64,000 nt of DNA from Physcia stellaris (taxonomy: Eukaryota > Ascomycota > Lecanoromycetes > Caliciales > Physciaceae). The translations under genes and the position numbers were made by a program. The notes under the pieces were generated by a model. It was not told the origin of the DNA. It saw only the letters and a program-made list of their open reading frames with translations, and ran no database searches. How positions within the stretch are numbered: position 1 is the first letter of the stretch; each line of letters opens with the position of its first letter. The stretch spans positions 930,001 to 994,000 of the forward strand of contig JABSSW010000006.1 in NCBI GenBank assembly GCA_018902385.1. Direction: 5' to 3'. Of this stretch, positions 10,458-21,505 are shown in pieces.

Positions 10458-11037
10458 TCAGGCTGGCTGTGGTCCTGCAACATCGAGCCCTTCTAGGCCT
10501 TGCATCGGATCGTTCGCCTGTTCGTGTGTATTGGGTTCGGTTCGTTCTGAAGCGAGCTTATCCTCCTCACTGACGGCATGCTTTGCTAGCCAACCCTCCT
10601 GAATTTCAGACCATCCGTCAATGATGGAACTGGCTCATACTTCCATAGTGCTGATACATACCTGTTCCCAAACAGCCGTTTTCGAGCCCAAGCCTTCATT
10701 ACTCTCTTTCTGCGGCTTGGCAACTGCAACTTTCAAGACTCGCCCAAAGAGCTCGCTTTGGTCCATGTTATCGATTGCTTCCTTTGCATCCGCCGGTATT
10801 CCGAATTCTACGTAGCCAAAACCACGATGGGGATCTGTAGATGAGGGAAGTTCAGGCTTTGGGATTGTGACATCGGTAATTTCGCCAAACGGCAGAAACG
10901 CATCTGCGAGTATGCGCTCGTTTACTGCGTTATCCAGGCCTCCAACGTAAACAGTTGATTTGAGTCGTGTCTCAAGAAGGGTTAGTAAGCAGTGTTTGAC
11001 ATCGTTGCCGTATTGATTGACCTACCGCTTCTGTCAT
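10458..11037 (-). CDS. Single-RRM RNA-binding protein, PPIE/Cyp33-type RRM
   Basis: The minus-strand exons are 11037-11026, 10970-10662 and 10598-10458. They give 153 residues with all junctions in phase 0. The first exon is only MTEA. The RRM follows with RNP2 STVYVGGLD and RNP1 HRGFGYVEF. The family-typical sequence LFGRVLKVAVAKPQKE comes next, then GLGSKTAVWEQEGWLAKHA. The protein ends MQGLEGLDVAGPQPA. The RRM resembles that of the nuclear cyclophilin PPIE/Cyp33, which in fungi exists as a stand-alone protein without the isomerase domain, as here. A role in nuclear RNA binding or spliceosome-associated work is inferred from the family. The start is fixed by a very short first exon and a clear donor (GTAGGT). 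The gene is divergent from SEC31. Confidence 0.88.
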
Positions 11038-11477
11038 ATTGCAAGGTCAGGATGCAGCGCCGTTGAATAGAACGGTACGAGCCAGAGGTTCGTGAACTAA
11101 TCGGATTTTCATACGAGTCCATGAAATTCAAGCAGTAGTCTTGGCTAGGAGCAAGTGAGATGGGAAATAAGGCAGCACTTTCAAACATCCAAAACCTTGA
11201 TGGCTACCTCGAATCCAGAAAGGGTTAGACTAGAACTTCCCCGGAACCAAATGTTTGAAGGACACGGAGCCCAGTACTCTGGCGATAGAGTGCACATGGC
11301 CAGCTGATGTAAAGCAACTCTCTTCAGAGGTTTGAAGACTCGTGCCTAGGCTTTGTCTGCCAAACTGCCAAACAGCCAAACAGCGGAATTGCCGTGCAGG
11401 CTGCACGAATTCACAGTTGCCATCCGCTATTCTTTCTTGAATAGCCCGCAACCCACTGAGATCCTTCGTTCTCGACA
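11038..11477. promoter_or_regulatory. Divergent promoter region RRM protein / SEC31
   Basis: This is 440 bases between two start codons pointing away from each other. It must hold both promoters and 5' leaders. No other gene, repeat or strong palindrome was found in it. Confidence 0.5.
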
Positions 11478-14400
11478 ATGGTCGGCGTACGAGAGATCCC
11501 CAGAACAGCTACATTCGCCTGGTCTCCTAGTACCAACACGACATTTCTAGCCACCGGAACGCGCGCTGGGGCTGTCGACGAAGGTTTCTCAAATGACACA
11601 CAGTTGGAGCTCTGGGATCTGAAGCTGGATGATGGCAAGCAGAGCCCAGATTCACAGCCTGTCGCCAAAATAGACACGGACTCGCGGTTGGCTTTCCGAA
11701 GTCAATGATGTTAAAGAGTAAACACGCTGACGATGCCTCCGGTAGATTCCACGATATAGCTTGGGCTCCGGAAAGCGACACCCATCCCAGAGGAGTGATA
11801 GCTGGGGCTCTTGAAAATGGGTCTCTCGATTTATGGGGAGTGAGACAGATGATCAGTGGGGAAGAGTAAGTATTCTGTCCTTAGGTTGGCAATATTGGAC
11901 TCATTGTTCATAGAGGAGCGTTAATGTCCCGTACCTCGAATCATGTTGGGGCTATCAAAGCGTTACAATTCAACGCTTTCCGCCCAGAGTTACTGGCAAC
12001 TTGTGGGGCTAAAGGCGAGGTATGAAACCATTTAAGTGCTGTGCATTCATTCACCTAAAGAGATCTCAGCTTTTCATGTCTGATCTAAATAATATCAATA
12101 AACCATTCCGGATTGGCAATGCAGTGGCTAGAGGTGGAGACTTCGATTGCTTAGATTGGAACAAAAAGGTCTCCCACATCTTGGCAACAGGAAGCAGTGA
12201 GGGTTTTGTGACAGTCTGGGACGTGAAAACGAAGAAAGAATCATTGACACTTAATAATTATAGTCGAAAGCCAGCCAGTGCAGTCGCTTGGGACCCAGAG
12301 AAGGTAGAAAGATCGGCAGACCAATTATTTTGCTGACTGACGCGAGAAATAGCAAACTCGACTTGTGACGGCCGTACCTAGTGATACAGATCCTCTTATA
12401 CTTGTCTGGGATCTCCGAAATGCAAACGCCCCAGAACGTGTAAGTAGTATTTGCCTTAGTATATTTGCGCATAACTAAAGATACCCAGATTATCCGTGGT
12501 CACGATGGGGGGGTGCTCTCTCTTTCTTGGTGTCCTCACGACACAGACTTGCTACTTTCGTGTGGGAAAGATAACAGAACGATTTGCTGGAACCCCAATG
12601 CAAGGAAGGGGCAATCAGAGTACTATGGCGATTTCCCAGTCGTCACTAACTGGACCTTTCAGACCAGATGGAGCCCGCATCATCCCCATTTATTAGCGAC
12701 TGCATCATTTGATGGCAAAATATCAGTACAGTCAATTCAAAACACGGGGTCGGAAGTTCCGCAATCGGCTGGCAACAAAGTACAGGCAATTGACGATGAG
12801 GACTTCTTTAGTAAAGCGCAATCTCAACCGCAAGCCGCAACCTTCTCGTTGCACAAAGCCCCCAAATGGCTCGAAAGACCTTGTGGCGCTTCTTTCGGAT
12901 TCGGGGGCAAGGTCTTGAGCTTCAAAACCACAAAAACACTTGTGGAGAAACAAGGAGAGAAACAAGAAATCAGGCGTGGCTCCCTTCGTATCTCAACTTT
13001 TGTTGCTGATGCTGGGGTTGGCGCGTCTATAGACGCCTTCGAGAATGCATTAAAGCAGAATGATCTAAGCAGTATCTGCAGAGAAAGAGTATCCCAGGCC
13101 AAGACCGAGGCAGAAAAGGCCGATTGGGACGTGATTGGAACCTTGACAGCTGAAAACCCCAGGAAAGCCTTGGTCGATTATCTTGGGTTCTCAACTGATG
13201 ACGACGAGACTGCAGATGGGATATCTAAGTTGACGATCAACGGCAGTCAAAAGAACAAAAGCCAAACCAACAGTACTTCCCACAATAAAGGAAACCGTTT
13301 ATCTGCATTTTTTGAGGATATTGGAGAGGGCGACGGTTTCTTATCTGACCTTGCCGCCACAAAAGGTGCCAAAACGAATAATCCGTTCCAAATATTTTCC
13401 GGTTCCGAGTCTGAACCCGACAGAAGAATTACTCGCGCTCTTTTGCTTGGGCAATTCGAGAAGGCCTTGGACGTCTGCTTGCAAGAAAACAGAGTATCGG
13501 ACGCTTTCATGCTTGCTATATGTGGTGGGCCTCCATGCATTGAAAAAGCACAAAAGGCCTATTTCAACGCGAAGTCAGAAGGTCCAAACTATCTGCGGCT
13601 ATTAGCGTCAGTCGTGGGCAAAAACCTATGGGACATCGTTTACAACGCCAATCTTGAGAACTGGAAGGAGGTCATGGCCACGCTCTGTACATATGCGGGT
13701 GCTGAGGAGTTCCCCGATCTGTGTGAAGCTCTAGGAGACCGAATGGAGGACCAAATGAAGGAGGACAATCGCGGAGCTGCCGCTCGAAAAGACGCTGCTT
13801 TCTGCTATCTTGCCGGTTCCAAGCTTGAGAAGGCAGTTGCGATCTGGATCGCCAACATGCAAGAAGAAGAACGATCAGAGTTGCAAAAAACCAACGCCAG
13901 CTCAAGCTTCTCAGCTCACGCGAGACTGTTACAGAACTTGATTGAAAAGGTAACGATGTTCCGTGAGGTCACCGACTTTGAGGATAGTGGGCAACTTGCA
14001 ACATCAGAGTGGAAACTGACTCCACTTTACGAACTCTATACGGAATACGCTGATATACTTGCGTCCCAAGGACAGCTGCAGACTGCTGAGAGATATTTGG
14101 ACTTGTTGCCCAACAAGTACCCTGCAGCGGAAGTTGCGAAGAATCGGGTCAAGCAGGCGACGAGAAAGGGAGTACCGCAGCAAACGACGAGACAGCCCGC
14201 AACTACGGCTCGGACAGCACCGCGCAATCAGCCTAATAATGTGCTTGATAATCAAAATCAGCAACCTCCAACTCAAAACAGACAGTCAGCTGCACCAAAT
14301 CAGTACGCTCCAGCTCACCAGGGTCAAGCTCCGAACCCTTATGGGCCCTCGAGTAATGGGCCTTTTGGTGGCCCCGGATTCCTCGAGCAGCCGAATCAAA

Positions 14401-15635
14401 TGCAACAACAAACCCGACAGCAACCTCGCATGGCACCTCCTCCAATGTATGGCTCTTCCGCATCGGTTCCTGGCGTCGGCCCACCTCCACGGAATCTGAA
14501 TCCTTCTCCGTCCATCCCAGCGCCGTCAAAAGCTACTAATATGAGCAATTGGAATGACTTACCTGAAGACTTTATTAAACCTCCGACAACGTCCCGTCGT
14601 GGCACTCCCGGCGTTGGTCCAGCCGCACCCTCGCAGTACACGCCAGCTCCTGGCCCAACATACGGAGCTCAATTCAAATCAACACCTCCACTTCCACCTC
14701 CTCCAAAAGGCCTCGGCGGCCCACCAAGGACTTCATCCCCAGTGACGAGTATGAGCCAGTCGTCACAAACATCAGAGCGACCATCATTCGCAACGAACCC
14801 TTATACGCCTCAACAGCCCATGCAGCCCGGAAGTCAATCTCAGCGACCACCACCAATGCCTCGTGGCGCTTCCCCATACAATGCTCCACCATCCGCGCCA
14901 CCTCCCAGCAACCGATATGCTCCAGCCGCCGCAACACCAGCTGGTCAGCCTGATTCCTCTAACAATCCAGCAATCAATAGGCAAGGTCCACCTCCTCCGA
15001 ACCCATACGCCCCACAGCAACCTTTTCAAGCACAACAGCCGCAAAATATACAGCAACCTCATCCGCTTCATCAAGAACAGTCTAGCCCTTCCCAAGGGCC
15101 ACTGCAGGGATTATCTCAGAGCTCGAGACCAAATACGGCGCAATCGCAGCGCGGAAGGCCTACCCCTCCCACTCCTAAATATCGTCAGTCCAGGCATTGT
15201 ATGACTTTGAATCCAGAATCTTGCTAACCAGTAGCCAGCATCCGGTGATCGCAGCCATATTCCAGCAAACGCACAGCCAGTCTACGAAATCCTTAACGGT
15301 GACTTCCAACGGGTCAAGGCTAGGGCTCCGCCAACGTTCAAGGCACACGTCAATGATGCGGAAAAGCGATTAAACATTCTCTTCGACCATCTAAACAATG
15401 AAGATCTCTTGAAGCAGGATACGATTGAGAGTATGTTAGAGTTGGCGCATGCGCTTCAGTCGCGAGACTACGAACAGGCTCAGGCCATTCACGTAGACAT
15501 TCTAACGAACAAAACTGATGAATGTGGCAACTGGATGGTAAGAGTTTTGCATCATTAGTTGGAGATCCGTAGGCTAATATGAACGTTTAGGTTGGCGTCA
15601 AGCGTTTAATCGCCATGAGTAGGTCGACGCCTTAG
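11478..15635 (+). CDS. sec31: COPII coat outer-layer protein Sec31
   Basis: Eight exons (11478-11686, 11746-11865, 11914-12019, 12070-12303, 12353-12439, 12489-15183, 15239-15537, 15591-15635) give 1264 residues with every phase correct. The length is normal for Sec31. The N-terminus [17 protein letters not shown] opens a WD40 propeller ([36 protein letters not shown], plus an N-terminal and a sixth blade). An alpha-solenoid (ACE1) follows, with [12 protein letters not shown] and [10 protein letters not shown]. After it comes a long Pro/Gln-rich linker (about residues 560-880) that in yeast binds Sec23 and stimulates Sar1. A C-terminal helical domain ([30 protein letters not shown]) ends the protein. 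Sec31 forms rods with Sec13 on ER-exit vesicles. The first five exons are small and the sixth carries most of the protein. Confidence 0.96.
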
Positions 15636-16125
15636 TAGAAACTGGCAATGGCCGGCATTCAGGTTTATGGATGCATTCGGGCCATCATCGAACAGCTTGA
15701 GCATGACAGCCGTCGCGAACTGGCACAGTCCTTTCGAAGGATGACTCAAGATTCAATTCACCATCATGTGACCGACCGTTGAGATACCATTCTAGTTGTT
15801 CGTTTCTCGAGAGCATTAGGTTACAGATCTACCGGAATTAGCAGATAAAGGTAGCAAAACGCTTACTCCCCGAGGCAGTGTTACCATCGAGAGTGCCGAG
15901 TTTCGTCACTGACGTATAACTTGATCGTTGTATAAGCCTTTAATAGTCATAGCCCGTCATTTTTTTATTTCAACTGCCAAAGTAAACCCGCACGCATCTC
16001 GACTGACCTCTCAGGACGCCACCGCTGAAATGCTTGGGAATGACAACGGATCATTTGAAAGCCACGTTACTAGGTACTGCCGTTGCCGCAGTAAACCTAA
16101 ACTGATGTCAAGCGGCCAGTAGACT
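15636..16125. other. SEC31 3' flank, convergent with SDE2
   Basis: This is 490 bases between two convergent stops. From about 15661 a stretch stays open for 40 codons after an AG (VYGCIRAIIEQLEHDSRRE...). It could be an alternative last exon of SEC31 joined from a GT just after ATGA at 15619. The standard Sec31 ending MSRSTP makes the upstream stop more likely. No other gene is seen. Confidence 0.4.
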
Positions 16126-17007
16126 CTATTTTCCCTTGGTTTTCGCCGCCTCCTTTTCCCCCCCGCTATCATCGCTCATATACGCATCGTCCTCATCAAA
16201 TCCATAGTAGGTCCGCGATGTTGGCTCAGCTACAGGCCTAACGATTGTCGACAGGGACGTAACTTTGCTTGGTCCTGCGTCAGACATCTCTTCATCATCG
16301 CTCCCCTCACTTGTGGGATCTGTGGACTCCTCTCGTGGACTGCCACTTGACTCCCTTGAACCCGAAAGATTGTCACGATACACACCAGACGCTATAGCAG
16401 CTTTGACCGCTTCCCTCGCCCGCTCGCCCACATCTTCCTTATCCTCGACCCATTTCCCATCTACCCGTCCCTTGTTCCCGGTTCGGATCTCCTCTTCTCT
16501 CTTTTCTGCTAGCTCTACTACCTGCTCCCAACGCTTACGCCTTGCTTCCTTTTCTTTCTTCTCCATTTCCGGCTTGAGAGCTAGGTACTCGGCCAGCGCC
16601 TTGGCCTCATTGACAGTCCGTAGTCGCCGTCCGTCAAGGTTTCGGTTCGAGCTATTTTGATCGCCCACGTTCCTCTTTTTCTTCGAAGACATGCGGCCAC
16701 CTGCTGCGCGCAGCTGGGAGCCGAAGCCGCCTTTACCGCCGCATAGTGGAACTGAAAGGCGGACAGGGAGTATGGTATCATGACGGCTGCCTAGTAAGGA
16801 TGAGATGGGTGCGAGCGAAGAGGGTTGGAGGGCTTTATTTGATAATGTTGTGAGTATAAGGCGGCTGTCAATCTGGGGAAGGCGCTTCGAGAACTCCAAC
16901 GTGAAGTCTGATATAGATGTCGATGCAGCAGTAGGGATGCCAAGGGTCCTAGGAAGGTTAAGACCAGGAAATGACGATATTAGAATGTTGACGATGTGAG
17001 GATCCAT
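16126..17007 (-). CDS. sde2: Sde2 splicing regulator with ubiquitin-like N-domain
   Basis: One exon, 293 residues from the ATG at 17007. The frame stays open further upstream, but the ubiquitin-like fold begins at this methionine (HIVNILISSFPGLNLPRTL). The signature CGGKGGFGSQLRAAGGRMSS lies at residues 89-108. In Sde2 the ubiquitin-like part is cut off after Gly-Gly (here Gly91) to expose a Lys-started protein that enters the spliceosome and promotes excision of selected introns. The core continues NLDGRRLRTVNEAKALAEYL and a long basic helix (MEKKEKEARRKRWEQVVELAE). The tail is acidic and Ser-rich. Processing and spliceosome entry are known from S. pombe and are inferred here. It shares a 241-bp promoter with the ribosomal protein eS10 gene. 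Confidence 0.95.
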   Translation of the reverse strand: MDPHIVNILISSFPGLNLPRTLGIPTAASTSISDFTLEFSKRLPQIDSRLILTTLSNKALQPSSLAPISSLLGSRHDTILPVRLSVPLCGGKGGFGSQLRAAGGRMSSKKKRNVGDQNSSNRNLDGRRLRTVNEAKALAEYLALKPEMEKKEKEARRKRWEQVVELAEKREEEIRTGNKGRVDGKWVEDKEDVGERAREAVKAAIASGVYRDNLSGSRESSGSPREESTDPTSEGSDDEEMSDAGPSKVTSLSTIVRPVAEPTSRTYYGFDEDDAYMSDDSGGEKEAAKTKGK

Positions 17008-17248
17008 GTCGAATACTGCACGGAGGGATTGGGGGTTTTCTGTGATGCAAGCAGGTATCAAGGCTGGCAAGGTACGGAGAGGGAGGTACGTAGGGTTAGA
17101 AATTTGTTGAGATAGCCGAGACCTAACACTAGCGGATTCCATACCCACAAAGATCCATTTACCTCCTAGGTATTCCACCCAGCATCACAACACCAAAGCA
17201 CAGCATCGACAGAAGCGATTCCCCGAATAGCAACAGGAACTCGCAGTC
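17008..17248. promoter_or_regulatory. Compact divergent promoter SDE2 / RPS10
   Basis: Only 241 bases separate the two start codons, so one regulatory region must serve a splicing regulator and a ribosomal protein gene. The minus-strand frame of SDE2 remains open through most of it, which makes the exact SDE2 start slightly uncertain. Confidence 0.55.
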
Positions 17249-17925
17249 ATGCTTATCCCAAAGGTATGGAAAGCAAGCAGCGCAGAGCTCAGGCAGTTGT
17301 ATCTAACCCTTACCAGGCGGATCGAAAGAAGATCCACGAGTACCTCTTTCGCGGTATGTCCATGATGAACGAGTAAATTGTTGCTGGAAGAGGACTCTTT
17401 GGACTTACATGTGTATTAGAAGGTGTCCTCGTGGCGAAGAAGGACTTCAACCTCCCGAAGCACAATGAGATCGATACCAAGAACCTTTATGTACGCTCCC
17501 TCAAATGAATTACATCAGCTCGGCATATTGATTGTCTTTCTTAGGTCGTCAAAGCCTGCCAGTCTCTCACATCCCGCGGCTACCTGAAAACCCAATTCTC
17601 CTGGCAATGGTATTACTACACTTTGACCCCCGAAGGACTCGACTACCTCCGTGAGTGGCTTCATCTTCCCGCTGAGATTGTGCCTGCAACGCACATCAAG
17701 CAGCAACGCTCGCACGCTCCTCCCAAGGGCATGATGGGTGGAGGCGATGAGCGTCGGGGTGCAGGACGCGGTGGCCCACGTGGGGATCGTGGTGACCGCG
17801 AAGGCGGATATAGGAGACGGGATGCTGGGGAAGGAAAGGAAGGTGGAGCACCGGGTGATTTCGCGCCAAACTTCCGTGGCGGCTTTGGACGTGGTGCTGG
17901 ACGTGGAGGTGCACCTCCTTCTTAG
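17249..17925 (+). CDS. rps10: 40S ribosomal protein eS10
   Basis: Four exons (17249-17263, 17317-17353, 17420-17490, 17545-17925) give 167 residues. The protein reads [20 protein letters not shown], then [20 protein letters not shown], then [20 protein letters not shown] and [20 protein letters not shown]. These are the invariant blocks of the eS10 winged-helix domain. The C-terminus is a Gly/Arg-rich tail ([16 protein letters not shown]), normal for the family and a likely arginine-methylation site. The protein lies in the head of the small cytosolic subunit near the mRNA entry. Three introns crowd the first 125 coding bases, a pattern common in fungal ribosomal protein genes. Confidence 0.97.
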
Positions 17926-18184
17926 CAACATACTCGACATCCTCTCATGGCTGGACGTAGAGTGTCATTTCGGACCATAAACGTTACTCCAAGGGCGTTG
18001 ATCCACGGGGGCGAGATACTGCTATACTCAAGAGCATGGCAGAGGGTAGCTGGCAACCGGAACCTCATAGCGCTATCATCCATTAACAATACCAAGAGTG
18101 ATTCCGAACACTTGCACATTCACAGTTCATTTGGCATGTTGCATTTTGCATTGACTGATACTCTTCCAGCCATGAGACCTCCAG

Positions 18185-20937
18185 TTAACTCTTAGGCTCT
18201 CTTTGCTCTCTAAGTCTATCGTACCTCAAGACGGCACCCATCAGGACCTGGGCGCCATTCGTGCAGTCTTCAGGTGAACAGTATTCGGCAGGGTTATGCG
18301 AAATACCGTCGCGACAGGGCACAAATATCATGCTAGTCGGACATCTCCTGCTCGTATAAACGCTATCATGTCCTATTTATTCTGATTGTTAGCTCAGCCT
18401 TTTAGACGCTTAGGCCCAGCGCCTGGGAGCTATATCACATACCGGCACCGGAGATCATATATTGAATTAAAGATTGGGTCTGATCATCAAAAAGTCCTGC
18501 AGCGCTTTCTTCCACGCACCTGATGCACTCTTCGTCAAATTTGACCGCTGGGCTTGGTGCATCCAATTGCCATTCTACACTACAACCTTTTCCCCTAGTT
18601 CCCCCCTTGTTCATATGGGCGGTGTCTTCTCCATTCGCAATTCCCTCGAAGTCACTCCTCAACTGTTCTTCGAGTTCCATTAATTGATCGTCTTCGCTGG
18701 CTCGGATGTCAAGGCTGAATCGGACCATGCCAGGGACAGTATTTGTACTTCCAGGCTTGAGATTAAGGATTCCAGTACTGGCGAGGCACGAGTGCCGAGT
18801 TGCCATATTATGAGAGTGTACAATAAGTTTGGCAGCTGTTAACAGTGCATCGGAACGGTTGGTAAAGCCGGTTGTACCAGTATGGCTGCATATCTTCAAC
18901 GTCAGCGTTGGCTACTGCAAATTGGGCAAAAAAATTGCTGTGGTTTTTGAGTAGATGCGGTTCTGATGAATGTGTATCAAGCCGTACAAATACGTAGTAA
19001 AACGCAGCATGGATCGACTGGCGTACGTACCAGTCTCGGCCACGAACAGTCAGGGTGCTGTCGGTGATTTCGGAGTCAGCATTGCCAGTCTCAGGCGCTC
19101 ATTGTGGTTTGAGAAGCTCTGTTGAGCAAACTGCTCGTACAACATGTCTGTATAAAATATACTCCGAAGAAAACTTACTGCCATCTGTAGGCTTGGACCT
19201 GTAAGACTAAGAATTAGAAGCGTACTCGTTATGTTGAGCTGTTGGAAGGAGCGGCACTAACGCCTTGAACAATCCCTATCTTTTGTCTTTGTATCTCGAG
19301 TTGAGGCCCTTGTTCTTGATCACACACAACTTCGTAAGCCGATCGCCCAAGAAGACAGATCAATAGACTTTTTCAACACCCTGGCCGCCTACCGATATGC
19401 AATTCGAAATGCGCCTAGTTCAGCTTCAGGAGACGTATGGGGATTGAATAAACCGTGCTTCGACGTACTGCTAGAGGCATAGCCTGGTAGCTAGCGTCCA
19501 TTTCACCCAGATAACCTATCCTGTCAAGTTCTTGCTTCATAGTTCGTGTTCCCCCAACTTCCGGGAGGTGATGGGCGCGCTGTAGCGCGATTGATTCAGA
19601 CCATACTCCAGACGAAACCATGCTTATAGGAAATCTTGCTCCTTCTTCACTAGAAATTCGCTTAGCTGCTTGAAACCATTAGGCTCATGGCTATAGCTTT
19701 TTCTGGGATGTTGCTAGTTCTAGGGATAAGTCATGCGAGCTCTGAAGATTTGCATGCAAGGTTGCCAGACTGCAGGATAGCAAATGAGAGTATAGCCATA
19801 TCTTACTTCGTCCAATTAATGACACCAATGGGGTAGTTAGTCTGCACATTCTCTTCGTGAAGGACGCGAAGCATCTCGACTCCAGCACAAACCCCAAGAA
19901 CTCCGTCCTGGTTATGTCAGTACTGTTCAGAGGTTTTGCTAGACCGCACATTCCAGCCATACATAGCGTCCGCCGGTCGGCTGGGTGTCTTTGTTTTCGA
20001 AGTCAGCATTGCTCAAACAGAGTCCGGTTCAAAATTTCGCATGTCCTCGGAGTCAATCCATAAACTTGATTTGTAGAAACAGCAAATTGTATAAGTCGGA
20101 AATAATTGGCTCCAAAATGAACATACCCAGATGGGAACCTGCACAAGTTGGTGGGCCAGCGCGTTGCGCTGGCCGCACTGCAAATATGTTCCCCATAGTG
20201 TCGACGCTGATATTACAGCCAAGTGATCGTGTTGTTTCTACAACTACCCGTGATATCGGAGTCAGCTTTTCCATTAACAGGTAAACGCTGAGCCACAGAC
20301 CGTGTTTCTTTTGGCTCCTGTCACTTGTATGAAGCCGCAAATTAAAGATATAGGAAGGGAAGAGGACAGGAGACTTGGAGAAGACGTACACCAGTCTCGT
20401 GCTTGTTTATCTGCGTCAGAGAGCGATAATCGAGACATGCCTATGTCGTTGGGTCCTCTAAAGCCGTTAGACGAAAACCAGCCCACTTATGAATCTAGTG
20501 TCTCAACCTCATCGACTGCTCATCATTATTAGAGCGAGGAGTCGGACGAGTCGGGATAGGAGCAGCTTGAGCAAGAATACCGCAGCTATCCACAAAATAT
20601 TCCACAACAGCGCGTCCAATGAAAATGGAGACTTAACTCGGTGCATGAACGCGAGGAGTCAAGTGGAGGTACGAGATAGCAAGCAAGTAGAATGCCCGAC
20701 CTACTTTCCCCACCTCTCTCCCTGACCCCATTGGCAAGTATAATGAATACTGTCCATTAATCTCGCGCGGTTGACGCGAAGCTGGTTCAGTGGCTGCCTA
20801 TCAGCTTCAATACTCTGGGAGTACTTGTACGCCGTTGCTGAAAGGCCTCTCCCATGAGCGAAAGCTCGACCATTGAGGGATTTAATAAGCATTGATGACA
20901 GCGTGAGTCTGTACGGCGGCACATTCATAACGGCCAT
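18185..20937 (-). CDS. Zn-dependent M20 amidohydrolase, PYD3-like beta-ureidopropionase / N-carbamoyl-amino-acid hydrolase
   Basis: Twelve exons were traced on the minus strand: 20937-20705, 20457-20390, 20243-20127, 19988-19963, 19907-19807, 19649-19469, 19414-19393, 19314-19262, 19198-19179, 19057-19031, 18885-18443 and 18372-18185. All junctions keep phase, giving 492 residues. The metal-site motifs appear in order: GSHLDTQPTGGRYDG (His138, Asp140), NEEGARF (Glu183-Glu184), AHFELHIEQGP (His244/His248), RGRDCHTGTT and SGAGHDS (His432). The spliced protein follows Lachancea kluyveri beta-alanine synthase Pyd3, which hydrolyses N-carbamyl-beta-alanine in the last step of pyrimidine breakdown. 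Other N-carbamoyl amino acids are possible substrates. The N-terminus (PPYRLTLSSMLIKSLNGRAF) is basic and could target mitochondria. Exons as short as 20-27 nt are unusual. Confidence 0.88.
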
Positions 20938-21505
20938 TGCGATCGAGCTCGAACCTCAATCCGATAATAATGAGTAGGCTGACATTCCTTGATGGTTGAC
21001 CTTTCAATTAAACATTACCTATTTGCTTGTCGAAGGCGTTCAAGATCACAAGGTTAGGGCTGCAAGCGCTTTTACGGCCGATCAGAGTATGAAGAGCTGC
21101 CAGTCATGTTCTAAGGTCATTATTCAACATGCTAGCTCTGAAAGACATCAAATAGCAGCTTGTTCAACAGATATGATCGTTATTGGATCATCACTAAGCT
21201 TAAAACGGTGAGGGTTTGACGACCACGGGTTAAGAGTAGACCAAAATCCAATAATAATGCCTAAATATTTTATCATTGTGCTGTATAGTTCAATGCCTTG
21301 GTAAGGAAGGTGATGAGCCATCACAGCTTTTACGGTGTGATGTATTTCTATATTTTGTCGAGCGCGCTTCTGGGTATATTCTTCGTTGATATCCGGTGAA
21401 TCATTACTTCGTCAAAACAGTCGCCGTTTACGGACATGGTATCTCGATGTTCTGGCAGTTTCACAAAACTGCAATGCTCTTCTACCAGGTCCAAGACAGC
21501 CACGG
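20938..21505. other. Intergenic spacer
   Basis: This is 568 bases between the amidohydrolase start and the stop of the next minus-strand gene. Only short chance open frames are present. The amidohydrolase promoter must lie here. No repeat was recognised. Confidence 0.5.

Noticed and set aside
14059-15204. Several open frames on both strands within SEC31
   Set aside because: They are shadows of the Pro/Gln-rich linker of Sec31, whose low-complexity codons keep other frames open.
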